The notes beneath the pieces are model-generated. The model ran no database searches, was not told the origin of the DNA, and worked only from the letters and a program-made list of their open reading frames with translations. Below, in pieces: positions 47,155 through 56,724 of a DNA stretch of 64,000 nucleotides. The translations under genes and the position numbers were made by a program. Source of the stretch: Bacteroidota bacterium (lineage in GTDB: Bacteria; Bacteroidota; Bacteroidia; Chitinophagales; Chitinophagaceae); assembly GCA_030706605.1 (NCBI GenBank), contig JAUZOE010000003.1, positions 62,001-126,000 of the forward strand. Reading direction: 5' to 3'. Every line of letters starts with the position of its first letter. The stretch's first letter is position 1.

Positions 47155-48471
47155 TTATATTCTCTCCAGCAATTCAATTACCTTTTCTCTTTTTAGTATT
47201 AAATAGCCGAGGCGGTCATTGCTTATGCCGTCTTTTAGCTGGTAGGTAAATGAAAGTTTTTCGTCCGTGACATTGGTTTCAAAATATTTGAAATCAATTT
47301 TGGGATATTTTTTTAAGTCATCGCCTATTTCATATAAATGTGTTGATAAAATAAATAAGGAGCGTTTTATTTTAATAAGCCCTTCTATCACTACGGTACT
47401 GCATTTCATAGCATCCTGCACATTGGTCCCTTTAAAAAGTTCATCTATCAGTATAAGCCATTTTCTGCCATCAGTTATTTTTAAAATAGTATTTTTTATT
47501 CGCTGTACTTCATTATAAAAATAGCTTTCTCCTTTTACGACATTGTCAACAACATTGATATTGCTGAGCAATCCATCGAATAAAGTAAGTTCCATAGATT
47601 TTGCAGGCACTCCCATGCCAATATGTGCCAGGAATACAGAACTTCCGACAGCTTTTATAAAAGTACTTTTGCCGGCCATATTGGCTCCTGTTAAAAAAAT
47701 AAAATTATTTTTTTCATTTAATTCAACATCATAGGCTACAGGATTGTTTAATAAAATATGATATAATTTTTCAGCCTTTAATACAGGCTCTTCAGAAGTA
47801 GTAAATACCGGAAAAGTGAGCTGAAATTCCTGAACTGCCTTGGCCATGCCGTACCATGCATCTAAATGAAAATAAATTTCAATAAGCTCAAAGAGATTCT
47901 GCTTATAATGGTATCGTATAAAATAAGCCAGTGTAAGCATTTCTGTAATAGTCAGATCATTGCTTTTTTCTTTTTGAAAAATAATATCGAGTTGCTGTTT
48001 TTTGATAATGGTTTTTGCTTTGTTCAAAAATTTTTTCAAATTTTCGGGCGCATCATCATTTAGAAAAACGGTAATAATTTTTTGAATACCGTTAATAAAA
48101 TCAAATACATGACCTGTTGAATATTTTACCAGGGAATAATCGGGCGCATGAAATAATTTATAATAATGTGCAGAAGATACTGAAGGATGAGCAGGTAGTT
48201 GATCTATTGAAGTTTCATAAAATTTATGGATCATCATGATAGATCCATTACTAATGGAAAGTGGCCACTGGCTTTCCTTTGCAAGAATAAGTTGCAAAGT
48301 CTTTTGTACTTCTCTAATAGCGTGAATGTCATTGAGTGATTTACTGAATATTAGCCTTAATTTTTCTCTACCACCGACAGTTCTTGTTAAGTTCAATTTA
48401 CTGAAAACGGAAAACTCTTCTTCATGACTGAAAACAGAAAGATCATTTAAAGTGGTTTTGTCAGTTTCCAT
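47155..48471 (-). CDS. Short MutS-family ATPase without mismatch-recognition domain
   Basis: 438 residues. Only the core/lever helices (about 1-240) and the ABC-type ATPase domain are present: Walker A FLTGANMAGKSTFIKAVG (near 258), Walker B WLILIDELFKGTN (near 335) and THLYEIGDD. The N-terminal mismatch-binding domain of MutS is absent, and there is no Smr domain as in MutS2. Such short MutS-like proteins are frequent in Bacteroidota; the function is unknown. It starts 19 bases after pyrC on the same strand and is probably co-transcribed with it. Confidence 0.82.
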   Translation of the reverse strand: METDKTTLNDLSVFSHEEEFSVFSKLNLTRTVGGREKLRLIFSKSLNDIHAIREVQKTLQLILAKESQWPLSISNGSIMMIHKFYETSIDQLPAHPSVSSAHYYKLFHAPDYSLVKYSTGHVFDFINGIQKIITVFLNDDAPENLKKFLNKAKTIIKKQQLDIIFQKEKSNDLTITEMLTLAYFIRYHYKQNLFELIEIYFHLDAWYGMAKAVQEFQLTFPVFTTSEEPVLKAEKLYHILLNNPVAYDVELNEKNNFIFLTGANMAGKSTFIKAVGSSVFLAHIGMGVPAKSMELTLFDGLLSNINVVDNVVKGESYFYNEVQRIKNTILKITDGRKWLILIDELFKGTNVQDAMKCSTVVIEGLIKIKRSLFILSTHLYEIGDDLKKYPKIDFKYFETNVTDEKLSFTYQLKDGISNDRLGYLILKREKVIELLERI

Positions 48472-48490
48472 ATATGCTTATCCCTGTTTA

Positions 48491-49843
48491 TTAGTGGTTA
48501 AATGATAATCTTTCTCCTTTAATAGATTCATCCCAATTGGTATTTCCATAATCCTGGCTGTAAACACTGTTGCCGTTGACAAAAGTCTGGAGAATGGAAG
48601 CGGGGAATATAGTTCCTTCAAAAGGACTCCATCCACATTTGTATAATATATTTTCCTTTTTCACGGTGGTTGATTTGTGTATATCTACCACAACAAGATC
48701 TGCAAAATATCCTTCTCTTATATATCCACGGTCTTTGATTTTAAAACAATCTGCTACTGCATGGCTCATCTTTTCAGCAATTTTTTCCAAAGAAATAATT
48801 CCATCTTTATAGTAAGATAACATTATTAATAACGGATGCTGCACTAAAGGTAAACCAGAATGTGCGTGTTCATATGGACCTTGCTTTTCTTCAAATGTGT
48901 GTGGTGCATGATCTGTGGCTATTACATCTAAACGGCCGTCAAGCAGGCCTTTCCAAAGTGCTTCTTTATTTTTTGCCTCTTTAATTGCCGGATTACATTT
49001 GATGAAATAACCGTGTTTGTCATAGTCTTCAGCCGTGAAGTGTAAATGATGCACACAAACTTCTGAGGTAATTCTCTTTTCGGTCAAAGGAATTGTGTTG
49101 GTAAAAAGTTCAAGCTCTTTTTCTGTTGAAATATGCAGAATATGCAGCCGGCTATTATATTTTTTTGCCAGGGAAACAGCAAAGGATGAGGAAGTATAGC
49201 AGGCATTTTCATCTCTTATTACCGGGTGGTCTGCAGGTGAGAGATTGGGTTTAATGCTCTTTATTTGCCTGTAATTTTCTTTAATAATTTTTTCATCTTC
49301 GCAATGTGTGGCAATCAATAATTCACTTTCACTGAATATTTTATGCAATGCCGGTTCGCTATCCACCAGCATGTTGCCCGTGCTGGAACCCATAAATATT
49401 TTAACACCACATACCTCTCTTTTCTTTTTATTTATTCTTAAAACTTCTTCAGCATTGGTATTGCTGACTCCCATGTAAAATGAATAATTTGCCAGGGAAT
49501 TATGTTTTGCTATTTCATATTTTTCTTCGAGTATTGCGCCTGTGAGTGCATTCGGAATTGTATTGGGCATTTCCATAAACGAAGTAACACCACCAGCTAC
49601 CGCGGCTTTACTTTCGGTGTAAATTGTTGCTTTTTGAGTTAAACCTGGTTCGCGAAAATGCACCTGGTCATCAATAACTCCGGGAAATAAATACTTCCCT
49701 TCTCCATTGATTTCCGTTACTTTTTCTTTTACTCCGATACTATTCCCGATTTTTTCTATGCGTCCGTTTTTGATATAAATATCTTTTTCTGAGATTTTAT
49801 TTTCATTGACGACAGAAATCTGTTTTAAAAGATAATTTTGCAT
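48491..49843 (-). CDS. pyrC: Dihydroorotase
   Basis: Pyrimidine pathway: cyclises carbamoyl aspartate to dihydroorotate. 450 residues. Binuclear zinc site: VIDDQVHFREPG (near 57, HxR), the lysine that is carbamylated in CGVKIFMGSSTG (near 146), HCEDE (near 178), LHILHIS (near 232) and ATDHAPH (near 309). The type is the class I / multifunctional-like dihydroorotase. The start codon lies 20 bases from the divergent outer-membrane gene. Confidence 0.93.
   Translation of the reverse strand: MQNYLLKQISVVNENKISEKDIYIKNGRIEKIGNSIGVKEKVTEINGEGKYLFPGVIDDQVHFREPGLTQKATIYTESKAAVAGGVTSFMEMPNTIPNALTGAILEEKYEIAKHNSLANYSFYMGVSNTNAEEVLRINKKKREVCGVKIFMGSSTGNMLVDSEPALHKIFSESELLIATHCEDEKIIKENYRQIKSIKPNLSPADHPVIRDENACYTSSSFAVSLAKKYNSRLHILHISTEKELELFTNTIPLTEKRITSEVCVHHLHFTAEDYDKHGYFIKCNPAIKEAKNKEALWKGLLDGRLDVIATDHAPHTFEEKQGPYEHAHSGLPLVQHPLLIMLSYYKDGIISLEKIAEKMSHAVADCFKIKDRGYIREGYFADLVVVDIHKSTTVKKENILYKCGWSPFEGTIFPASILQTFVNGNSVYSQDYGNTNWDESIKGERLSFNH
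49833..49840 (+). promoter_or_regulatory. -7 box for the Wzi/RemB-like gene
   Basis: TAATTTTG (TAnnTTTG) 23 bases before the ATG at 49864, inside the first codons of the divergent pyrC gene. No strong -33 element is seen. Confidence 0.4.
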
Positions 49844-49863
49844 AACTTGAAATTAAATAATTT

Positions 49864-51546
49864 ATGACCAACCCGATGCAAATTATAAAAAGCCTTTTTA
49901 CTCTGCTTGTATTTTTTTGTCCAATATTTTTATTTGCGCAAACTACTTATATTCCGGAAGGGTCAAAAGCTTATCAAGCTATTGATAGAATAGAAATCAA
50001 ACAAGGGCAAAATAACATTATTAATTTTTCTACACTAAAGCCATACAGCCGCAGATCAGTTGTACAAGAAGCAGAATACATTGACAGTGTGGACAAGCAA
50101 CCTGGGTCTAAAACCAATTTGACTTCAACAGATGAATACAATCTGCATTCTATTTTGATGGATAATTCTGAATGGGTTACAGGTTCTAAAGAAAGTTTTT
50201 TGAGCAAAAAACCAATTTTAAAAAACTTTTATGTTACTAAACCTAATCTTGTAGAAGTAAATACCAAGGATTTTTTCCTGGCGCTCAATCCTGTTATTGA
50301 ATTCAAATCCGGCGCTGAATCAGGTAATAGCGAAAGTCTTTATTACAACAAGCGCGGCGTAACCCTACGTGGACGCATTGCCAATAAGATCGGGTTCTCA
50401 ACTACCATAACGGATAACCAGGAAAGAGGCCCATTATTTTTTCAAAGCAGGGTAGCGGAATTTAATGCAGTTCCCGGTGTAGGGTTTTATAAAAAATTTA
50501 AAAAGAATGGACAGGATTATTTTGACGGGAGAGGTTATTTTACATTTAATGTCACCAAATATATTGATATACAATTTGGGTACGATAAAAATTTTATTGG
50601 TGATGGATACCGAAGTCTTTTTTTGAGTGATGATGGAGATAGTTATCTATTTTTAAAACTGAATACAAAAATTTGGAAGTTTGATTATGAAAATCTCTTC
50701 ATGGAATTGATGCCGCAGTTTGTAAAAAATGGCGATAATTTATTGGACAGGAAATATGCGGCAATGCATCAATTGAGCGTTAATCTTACAAAATGGCTTA
50801 ATGTAGGAGTATTTGAAGGAGTTATTTTTGGAAGAAAAAACAGGTTTGATTTTGAATACCTGAATCCAATTATTTTCTTAAGACACATTGAAGGGACTTT
50901 GGGAAGCCCTGATAATGCCGTAGCCGGATTAAATTTCAAAGCCAATGCCGCACATCATTTCCAGTTTTACGGACAATTGCTTTTAGATGAATTTCAGGCG
51001 AATAAAATCTTAAAAAATGATGGATATTGGGCTAATAAATTTGGTTATCAGCTTGGCATAAAATATATCGACGCATTTAAAATTAATAACCTTGATCTTC
51101 AATTAGAAACTAACCGGGTAAGGCCTTTTACGTATTCGCATTATGATTCTATCGCTAATTATACTCATTATAATCAACCATTGAGCCATCCTTTAGGCGC
51201 CAATTTCCAGGAATGGATAGGCATTTTAAAATACCAACCTGCACCGCGATGGTATGTAGATGCCCGGGCAATTTATTATAAACAAGGTTTAGATTCTGCA
51301 GGAATTAATTTTGGGAGTAATCCTTTTGAACTATACAACACCCGTACTCAGGATTTTGGGTACTACGTAGGAAGCGGTAGAAAAGTAAAATGCATGAATG
51401 CCTCACTGACTTTATCTTACGAGCTTAAAGAAAATTTGTTTGTAGAAGGAACTGCGCTATATCGAAAATATACGGGGCTAAACAATGTAAATATGTTTAA
51501 TTTAGGTATCAGGTGGAATGCTGCAAGGAGAGATTATAATTATTAA
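49864..51546 (+). CDS. Outer-membrane barrel protein of the Wzi/RemB type
   Basis: 560 residues with a signal peptide (about 8-25, ending FLFAQ). The N-terminal periplasmic part contains a KPYSRRSVV motif like the KP.SR segment at the start of Wzi-family capsule assembly proteins. From about residue 130 there are alternating amphipathic strands (for example FIGDGYRSLFLSDD, GIKYIDAFKINNLDLQLE) of a beta-barrel ending in an aromatic-rich C-terminus. Flavobacterium RemB, linked to gliding, is of this type. Assignment to the family is likely; function in capsule or gliding is inference. Confidence 0.7.
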   Translation: MTNPMQIIKSLFTLLVFFCPIFLFAQTTYIPEGSKAYQAIDRIEIKQGQNNIINFSTLKPYSRRSVVQEAEYIDSVDKQPGSKTNLTSTDEYNLHSILMDNSEWVTGSKESFLSKKPILKNFYVTKPNLVEVNTKDFFLALNPVIEFKSGAESGNSESLYYNKRGVTLRGRIANKIGFSTTITDNQERGPLFFQSRVAEFNAVPGVGFYKKFKKNGQDYFDGRGYFTFNVTKYIDIQFGYDKNFIGDGYRSLFLSDDGDSYLFLKLNTKIWKFDYENLFMELMPQFVKNGDNLLDRKYAAMHQLSVNLTKWLNVGVFEGVIFGRKNRFDFEYLNPIIFLRHIEGTLGSPDNAVAGLNFKANAAHHFQFYGQLLLDEFQANKILKNDGYWANKFGYQLGIKYIDAFKINNLDLQLETNRVRPFTYSHYDSIANYTHYNQPLSHPLGANFQEWIGILKYQPAPRWYVDARAIYYKQGLDSAGINFGSNPFELYNTRTQDFGYYVGSGRKVKCMNASLTLSYELKENLFVEGTALYRKYTGLNNVNMFNLGIRWNAARRDYNY

Positions 51547-51598
51547 AAAATGTTTCAACATCTTCCTGCCTCCAAAGTGAAAGGGTTAGGATGATATT

Positions 51599-52315
51599 TT
51601 ATTCAACTGTTAGTGAAAATGTCATCATTTTTGAATTGATCTTATCGATCACATTTGAGTATTTTAAATTTACATCACGACTGTGAAGGTTTACCAATCC
51701 ACTGCTGAGTTTAATTTCGGGAGATAAAACAAAGAATGGAAAATAAATATGAAATCCCATTCCTAGTTCTACACTGAGGTCTGATTTTTTTAATTTAATA
51801 AGATCTTCTGCCTTGCTGGCTCCTGCATTGCTGGCAAGATCATAATCAAATTTTCCGCCGGCAATTGTATATACTTTAAAATTTCCGATCCTGTCGCTGC
51901 TAAATGCAATTTGTATGGGGAAACTCAAAGTAATGGACTGGATCTTTTTTGTTATAGAAGTATCCGATGAATATTTCTGTGTGTATAAAAATTCCTTATC
52001 AGAAAAAGTAAGATCAAGCGGGTGGAGCCTGAGGTCAAAATGATTACTCATACGCACATTCACCAGCCATGCCAGGTTGATTCCTGAATTATTAATACTC
52101 TCTACATCCATTATTGAATCGTATTGCAAAAAGCGAGGGTGATGTGTGAAATTAAAATGCGATTTATTATAACCAATATTAATACCAAAATGAAAAGGCT
52201 TATCATCATGATTTTCCTGGTTAACGGCATCGCGTAACTGTGCTATAGATGAGGTAGAACAAAACACGAATGACAGTATAATTAAAACTATTTTTCGGCG
52301 CAATAAATGGTGCAT
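51599..52315 (-). CDS. porT: Type IX secretion protein PorT family
   Basis: 238 residues with signal peptide (about 8-26, ending SIAQ). An eight-stranded beta-barrel of PorT type follows: GINIGYNKSHFNF (near 44), LRLHPLDLTF (near 95) and SVELGMGFHIYFPFFVLSPEIKLS (the conserved near-terminal hairpin). PorT/SprT is needed for type IX secretion. The gene overlaps ubiE by 28 bases, an arrangement conserved in many Bacteroidota. It ends convergent with the Wzi/RemB-like gene, 52 bases apart. Confidence 0.85.
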   Translation of the reverse strand: MHHLLRRKIVLIILSFVFCSTSSIAQLRDAVNQENHDDKPFHFGINIGYNKSHFNFTHHPRFLQYDSIMDVESINNSGINLAWLVNVRMSNHFDLRLHPLDLTFSDKEFLYTQKYSSDTSITKKIQSITLSFPIQIAFSSDRIGNFKVYTIAGGKFDYDLASNAGASKAEDLIKLKKSDLSVELGMGFHIYFPFFVLSPEIKLSSGLVNLHSRDVNLKYSNVIDKINSKMMTFSLTVE

Positions 52316-53031
52316 ATTCCTAATGTCAATGTTTTGTAGAAAGCGTTTCTATACGTAGATTGGTTTAAAATGTGAATAAAATTTTCTTTTTCGGGAAACT
52401 GAAAAACTGAATCATTTAAATATTGATAGGCATCATTGTCTTTAGCAATAATCTTTCCAATTTTTGGTGTGATGAATTTCATGTAAAAGCCATATAGTTG
52501 TTTTATTACCGGCATTGATGGCCTGGTAAATTCCAGGAGAATTAATTTTCCTCCCGGCCTAAGTACTCTTTTTATCTCTGATAATCCCTTTTCAAGATTT
52601 TCGAAATTTCGAACTCCGAAGGCTACAGTAACTGCATCAAACGAATTATCATCAAATAAAATTGCCTCACTATCTCCATTTAACAACTCAATGTGACTTT
52701 GCAAACCAGCTTTTATTATTTTTTTTCTGCCAATTTCCAACATCCCTTCACTAATATCAATCCCGGTAATTTTTTCGGGGGTTAATAATTGATAGCTTGT
52801 AATAGCAAAATCCCCTGTACCGGTAGCTACATCAAGGATTTGCTTTGGGTTTATTGAGCTCAATTCTTTTATGGCTTTTTTGCGCCAGCCTATGTCTATT
52901 CCAGCACTTAAAAACCGATTGAGAAAATCATAACGGTAGGCAATTTTATCAAACATGTTTTCAACCTGCTTCTTTTTGCTATCGGCAGAATTCTTAAATG
53001 GCACTATCGTATCGTGTGGAAAAACATTCAT
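52288..53031 (-). CDS. ubiE: Demethylmenaquinone methyltransferase UbiE/MenG
   Basis: Last step of menaquinone synthesis: C-methylation using S-adenosylmethionine. 247 residues. SAM-binding motif I ILDVATGTGDFAI (near 64), then GIDISEGMLEIGR (near 87) and LKPGG-like VLRPGGKLILLEF (near 163). Menaquinol is the electron donor for the alternative complex III encoded at the left of the window. The gene starts five bases after a TATCTTTG box and overlaps porT at its end. Confidence 0.95.
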   Translation of the reverse strand: MNVFPHDTIVPFKNSADSKKKQVENMFDKIAYRYDFLNRFLSAGIDIGWRKKAIKELSSINPKQILDVATGTGDFAITSYQLLTPEKITGIDISEGMLEIGRKKIIKAGLQSHIELLNGDSEAILFDDNSFDAVTVAFGVRNFENLEKGLSEIKRVLRPGGKLILLEFTRPSMPVIKQLYGFYMKFITPKIGKIIAKDNDAYQYLNDSVFQFPEKENFIHILNQSTYRNAFYKTLTLGICTIYCAEK

Positions 53032-53036
53032 GACTT

Positions 53037-53044
53037 CAAAGATA
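53037..53044 (-). promoter_or_regulatory. -7 box 5 bases before the ubiE start (leaderless candidate)
   Basis: On the minus strand TATCTTTG is followed by five bases and ATG. No TTTG at -33 is obvious. It fits the same box-then-ATG arrangement as glyS, holB and gldA. Confidence 0.5.
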
Positions 53045-53182
53045 GTTTTTTGGAACTATATCCTTCTTTCTTAAATGTTCTTTCACTTTTATTTTTGATT
53101 TTAAGCTCATATTGGTCAATCTACACTTTTTGACAAGCCTTCATTAAGTGTATATTTTCTATTAATGTATATTGCAAGCATA

Positions 53183-53824
53183 ATGCACATTAAAAAAGCA
53201 GAATATATCATTAGCAGCCCATCGTTTGAAAAATGCCCTGCCCCCGACAAGCCTGAATATGCGTTTATAGGCAGGAGCAATGTGGGCAAGTCGTCGCTTA
53301 TCAATATGCTTTGCAATAATGAAAAGCTGGCAAAAACTTCCAATTCGCCCGGGAAAACACAAATGATCAATCATTTTGAAATCAGGAGTGTTCCCAAAGC
53401 GGGAGATTTTAATGAAACCCAGTGGTACTTGGTGGATTTGCCGGGATATGGGTTTGCAAAAATTTCGCAAAGTTCACGCAGAAGATGGGAGCAGATGATT
53501 GAAAATTACCTCAGGAAAAGAGAAAACCTGGTGAATGTTTTTGTATTAATTGATGCGAGGCATTCGCCTCAAAAACTTGATCTTGAATTTATAAAGCGTC
53601 TTGGATTATGGGAAATACCGCTGACAATAGTTTTTACAAAATCGGATAAAGAGAAACAAGCCATTGTAAGTAAAAATGTAAAATCTTTTTTGGAAAGCTT
53701 ACGCAAAACACAGCAATTTTTGCCTCAGCATTTTGTTACCAGTTCAGAAAAAAAACTGGGAAAGAAAAATGTATTAGGATTAATTGGTGAGATGAATGAA
53801 GGTTTCTTAAGTGGAAAGATTTAA
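53183..53824 (+). CDS. engB: Ribosome-assembly GTPase YsxC/EngB
   Basis: Assists assembly of the large ribosomal subunit. 213 residues from the ATG at 53183 (MHIKKAEYIIS), which matches the family's start; an ATG six codons upstream is possible. G motifs: G1 GRSNVGKSSLI (near 29), G3 DLPGYGFAK (near 87) and G4 TKSD (near 155). It is divergent from ubiE. Confidence 0.94.
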   Translation: MHIKKAEYIISSPSFEKCPAPDKPEYAFIGRSNVGKSSLINMLCNNEKLAKTSNSPGKTQMINHFEIRSVPKAGDFNETQWYLVDLPGYGFAKISQSSRRRWEQMIENYLRKRENLVNVFVLIDARHSPQKLDLEFIKRLGLWEIPLTIVFTKSDKEKQAIVSKNVKSFLESLRKTQQFLPQHFVTSSEKKLGKKNVLGLIGEMNEGFLSGKI

Positions 53825-53929
53825 AAGTCTAAAGGCGGTTTCTGAACTGATTATTTTTTAAATATTAATTATTGATTAACAGGACAAGTAAATATATTCA
53901 TATATTTAATACTTACTTTCGTATTTATA

Positions 53930-54433
53930 ATGAGCCGTGTAAAAGATATAATAAGTAAAGTGTTTCTTCTTATTATTGATATTTTACGTTTTGGATATGT
54001 TACAGCAAGGCAGGTTATTTTACCCTGCAAAAGAAAAAAAGGTAATCTGCTATATAGCTTATTTATTTTTTTTGTTGGGGTTATAGAAAGGCTTGACAAC
54101 TTCGAGTACGGTGTATTTCAAATGGCCAGACTTTTAAGACGAAAGTATATTAAACAAAGCCTGCTAATAGTTGCCTCAGTTTTATTTGTATTGTCATCAC
54201 TTGAGTGGACTGGGGAAAAAATCCTCAATAGCTCTTCTCATAATTACATAGAGCAGTTTTCAGAGGTTGGCTTACAAAAGGAAACTATTTGTGAGCAAGG
54301 GAATTTAAAAAAACATTCAGTAACAACCTCCCCTGGAAATGGCTTTCCAGCTTTTAGAAATGTTCTTTTTAGCGGCGCTCCACTTACATCATCCATAAAG
54401 ACCTATCTCCTTTTTCGCAACATACGTATTTGA
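53930..54433 (+). CDS. Possible membrane protein, unknown
   Basis: 167-codon frame. The N-terminal half has two hydrophobic segments (about 10-30 and 43-56) and a third at about 76-90 (SLLIVASVLFVLSSLEW), with basic residues between. The C-terminal half is polar and of low similarity to anything I know. A TACTTTCG box (one base off TAnnTTTG) lies 8 bases before the ATG. It may be a real orphan gene or a chance frame; the length and pattern favour real slightly. It lies between engB and a TonB receptor. Confidence 0.5.
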   Translation: MSRVKDIISKVFLLIIDILRFGYVTARQVILPCKRKKGNLLYSLFIFFVGVIERLDNFEYGVFQMARLLRRKYIKQSLLIVASVLFVLSSLEWTGEKILNSSSHNYIEQFSEVGLQKETICEQGNLKKHSVTTSPGNGFPAFRNVLFSGAPLTSSIKTYLLFRNIRI

Positions 54434-54514
54434 TAGCATTTGATAAATGTTTTTTGCTATTCTTCATAGGCAAGGATAGCTATTTATTTAGATGCAAATC
54501 AAATATAGTTATCA

Positions 54515-56662
54515 ATGAAAAAATTAATTACCATTTTATTTTTTATTCCTCTTTTTGCTCATGCTCAGAATAGCTTCAAAGCAATCATTAAAGACAGCGC
54601 AAGTAATGAAAGTCTTGCCGACGTTACTGCTTACATCAATAAATTAAAAATAGGAACCTCTTCAGATTCCAGCGGAAACCTGATCATTAACAATATTCCC
54701 AAAGGGGAATACAATATTGTTTTTTCATCAATCGGGTATGCAGAAAAGGAGATGAAATTCTCTTTCCCATTATCACAACAACAACCAGTTGAAATTCCTT
54801 TACAAAAAGAAAGCAGCGAATTAAGCGACATTATAGTTTCTACCACAAGGACTAATTCGCGTATAGAAGATATTCCTATCCGGGTAGAGGTAATTGGAAA
54901 AGACGAGGTAAATGAAGAAACCAATATTAAACCTACCAACATTTCAAAACTTTTATTGGAATCATCGAGCATTCAGGCGCAGCAAACCTCGGCAGTGAAT
55001 GGAAATGTGAGTATCCGTTTGCAGGGGCTGGATGGCAAATATACCCAGATACTTAAGGATGGTTTTCCTCTTTACGGCGGATTTGCACAGGGGTTGAGTA
55101 TTATGCAGGTTCCTCCGCTTGATTTAAAACAGATAGAAATAATTAAAGGGTCATCATCTTCCTTATATGGTAGTGATGCGATAGGGGGAATCATAAATTT
55201 AATCTCAAAGCAACCACATGAAAAAAGAGAATTGACATTTCTGGGAAACCGGACTTCCCAATCAGGAACAGATGTTGATGGATATTTTTCTCAGAAATGG
55301 AAAAAAATTGGCCTTACTTTTCTAGCAGCAAATAATTTTCAAAAAGCAGTAGATTTTAGTAAAAACGGCTTTTCTGATGTGCCACAAACGAAAACTTTTA
55401 CTATTGCACCCACCTTTTATTATTATTTTAATCCCAAAACTATCATGCGTTTCGGACTCAATGGAACTTTTGATAATCGCAAAGGAGGAGATATGCTTGC
55501 ATTAAAAAACCAAAAAGATAGTTTGCACCAATATTATGAGCAAAATATTTCCAATCGCGGTTCCTCACAATTCTTATTTGAAAAAAAATTCAATAAAGGA
55601 AATTCGCTAACCATCAAAAACAGTGTATCCTATTTTGACAGGGGAATTAATCAACCTGCATCAACTTTTAAAGGGAATCAAACCAGCAGTTATTCTGAAG
55701 CTTCTTGCAATTTTAAAATAGCAAAACAACAATTTGTTGCCGGTGTAAATATTACTTCGGAAAAATTTGTAGAGGATAGCAGTAAAAGTCACCTTCAAAG
55801 AAATTATAATTATAATACCACAGGGATTTTTTTGCAGGATGATTGGAAGCCTACCCAAAAATTTACTTTGGAGGCAGGACTGCGAACCGATTATCAAAAC
55901 CAATTTGGATATTTTGTTTTGCCCCGTTTGGCCGTAATGTATAAATTCAATAAAGAATTTTATGTGAGAGCCGGTAGTGGATTGGGTTACAAATTACCTA
56001 CTATTTTTTCTACAGAAGCAGAACTGGCAGGTATTAACAATATTCAACCACTCTCAAAAAATATTAAGGCAGAAAAATCTACCGGTGGAAATTTAGATTT
56101 TAATTATAAGAAACTGATTAGTGATGAAAGTTCAATAACCATAAACCAATCTTTTTACATTACCCAAATAAATAACCCTTTGGAGCTGGATACTTTTCAT
56201 TTTATAAATATGAGTAAACCTATAATAACAAAAGGATTTGAAACGAATGCCCGGTTAAATATTGATGATTTTCAATTTTTTGTAGGGTATAGTTTTGTTG
56301 ATGCAAGAAGAAAATACAACAGCATCCAATCCTTTGTCCCGCTAACACCAAAGAGCAAAATAAATATTGACATTATTTATGAAAAGGAAGATAATTTTTC
56401 TGTTGCTTATGAAGGATATTATCTTTCGTCCATGTATCGTGATCATGATACTAAGACTAAAAGTTATTTCACAAGCGGATTAATTGTTCAAAAGCATTTT
56501 GAGCATTTTGATGTAATTGCTAATTGCGAAAATATATTTGATGTGAGACAAACCCGGTTTGAAAATATTGTAATTCCACCGATAAGCAATCCTACTTTCA
56601 GGCAGATATATGCTCCGTTGGATGGAAGGGTATTTAATGTTGCATTACGAATAAAATTATAA
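54515..56662 (+). CDS. TonB-dependent outer-membrane receptor
   Basis: 715 residues. A signal peptide (about 1-17, ending AHA) and a CarboxypepD_reg-like beta-sandwich (about 20-105) precede the plug (about 110-230: TTRTNSRIEDIPIRVEV, VSIRLQGLDGKYTQILKDG, SSSSLYGSDAIGGIINLI). A 22-stranded barrel runs to the C-terminal end, NVALRIKL. The plug sequence is close to siderophore/vitamin receptors (FepA/BtuB type), not SusC. The ligand is unknown; no partner transport gene is adjacent. A bidirectional terminator follows. Confidence 0.92.
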   Translation: MKKLITILFFIPLFAHAQNSFKAIIKDSASNESLADVTAYINKLKIGTSSDSSGNLIINNIPKGEYNIVFSSIGYAEKEMKFSFPLSQQQPVEIPLQKESSELSDIIVSTTRTNSRIEDIPIRVEVIGKDEVNEETNIKPTNISKLLLESSSIQAQQTSAVNGNVSIRLQGLDGKYTQILKDGFPLYGGFAQGLSIMQVPPLDLKQIEIIKGSSSSLYGSDAIGGIINLISKQPHEKRELTFLGNRTSQSGTDVDGYFSQKWKKIGLTFLAANNFQKAVDFSKNGFSDVPQTKTFTIAPTFYYYFNPKTIMRFGLNGTFDNRKGGDMLALKNQKDSLHQYYEQNISNRGSSQFLFEKKFNKGNSLTIKNSVSYFDRGINQPASTFKGNQTSSYSEASCNFKIAKQQFVAGVNITSEKFVEDSSKSHLQRNYNYNTTGIFLQDDWKPTQKFTLEAGLRTDYQNQFGYFVLPRLAVMYKFNKEFYVRAGSGLGYKLPTIFSTEAELAGINNIQPLSKNIKAEKSTGGNLDFNYKKLISDESSITINQSFYITQINNPLELDTFHFINMSKPIITKGFETNARLNIDDFQFFVGYSFVDARRKYNSIQSFVPLTPKSKINIDIIYEKEDNFSVAYEGYYLSSMYRDHDTKTKSYFTSGLIVQKHFEHFDVIANCENIFDVRQTRFENIVIPPISNPTFRQIYAPLDGRVFNVALRIKL

Positions 56663-56666
56663 TAAT

Positions 56667-56703
56667 AAAAAAAGGGTTATTATCAAAAAACAACCCTTTT
56701 TTT
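56667..56703. terminator. Bidirectional terminator between the TonB receptor and Spy-like gene
   Basis: 12-bp perfect stem AAAAAAAGGGTT / AACCCTTTTTTT with a 13-base loop. The A-run on one side and T-run on the other let it serve both convergent genes. Confidence 0.85.
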
Positions 56704-56724
56704 ATAAATCACAAATTTTATTGA

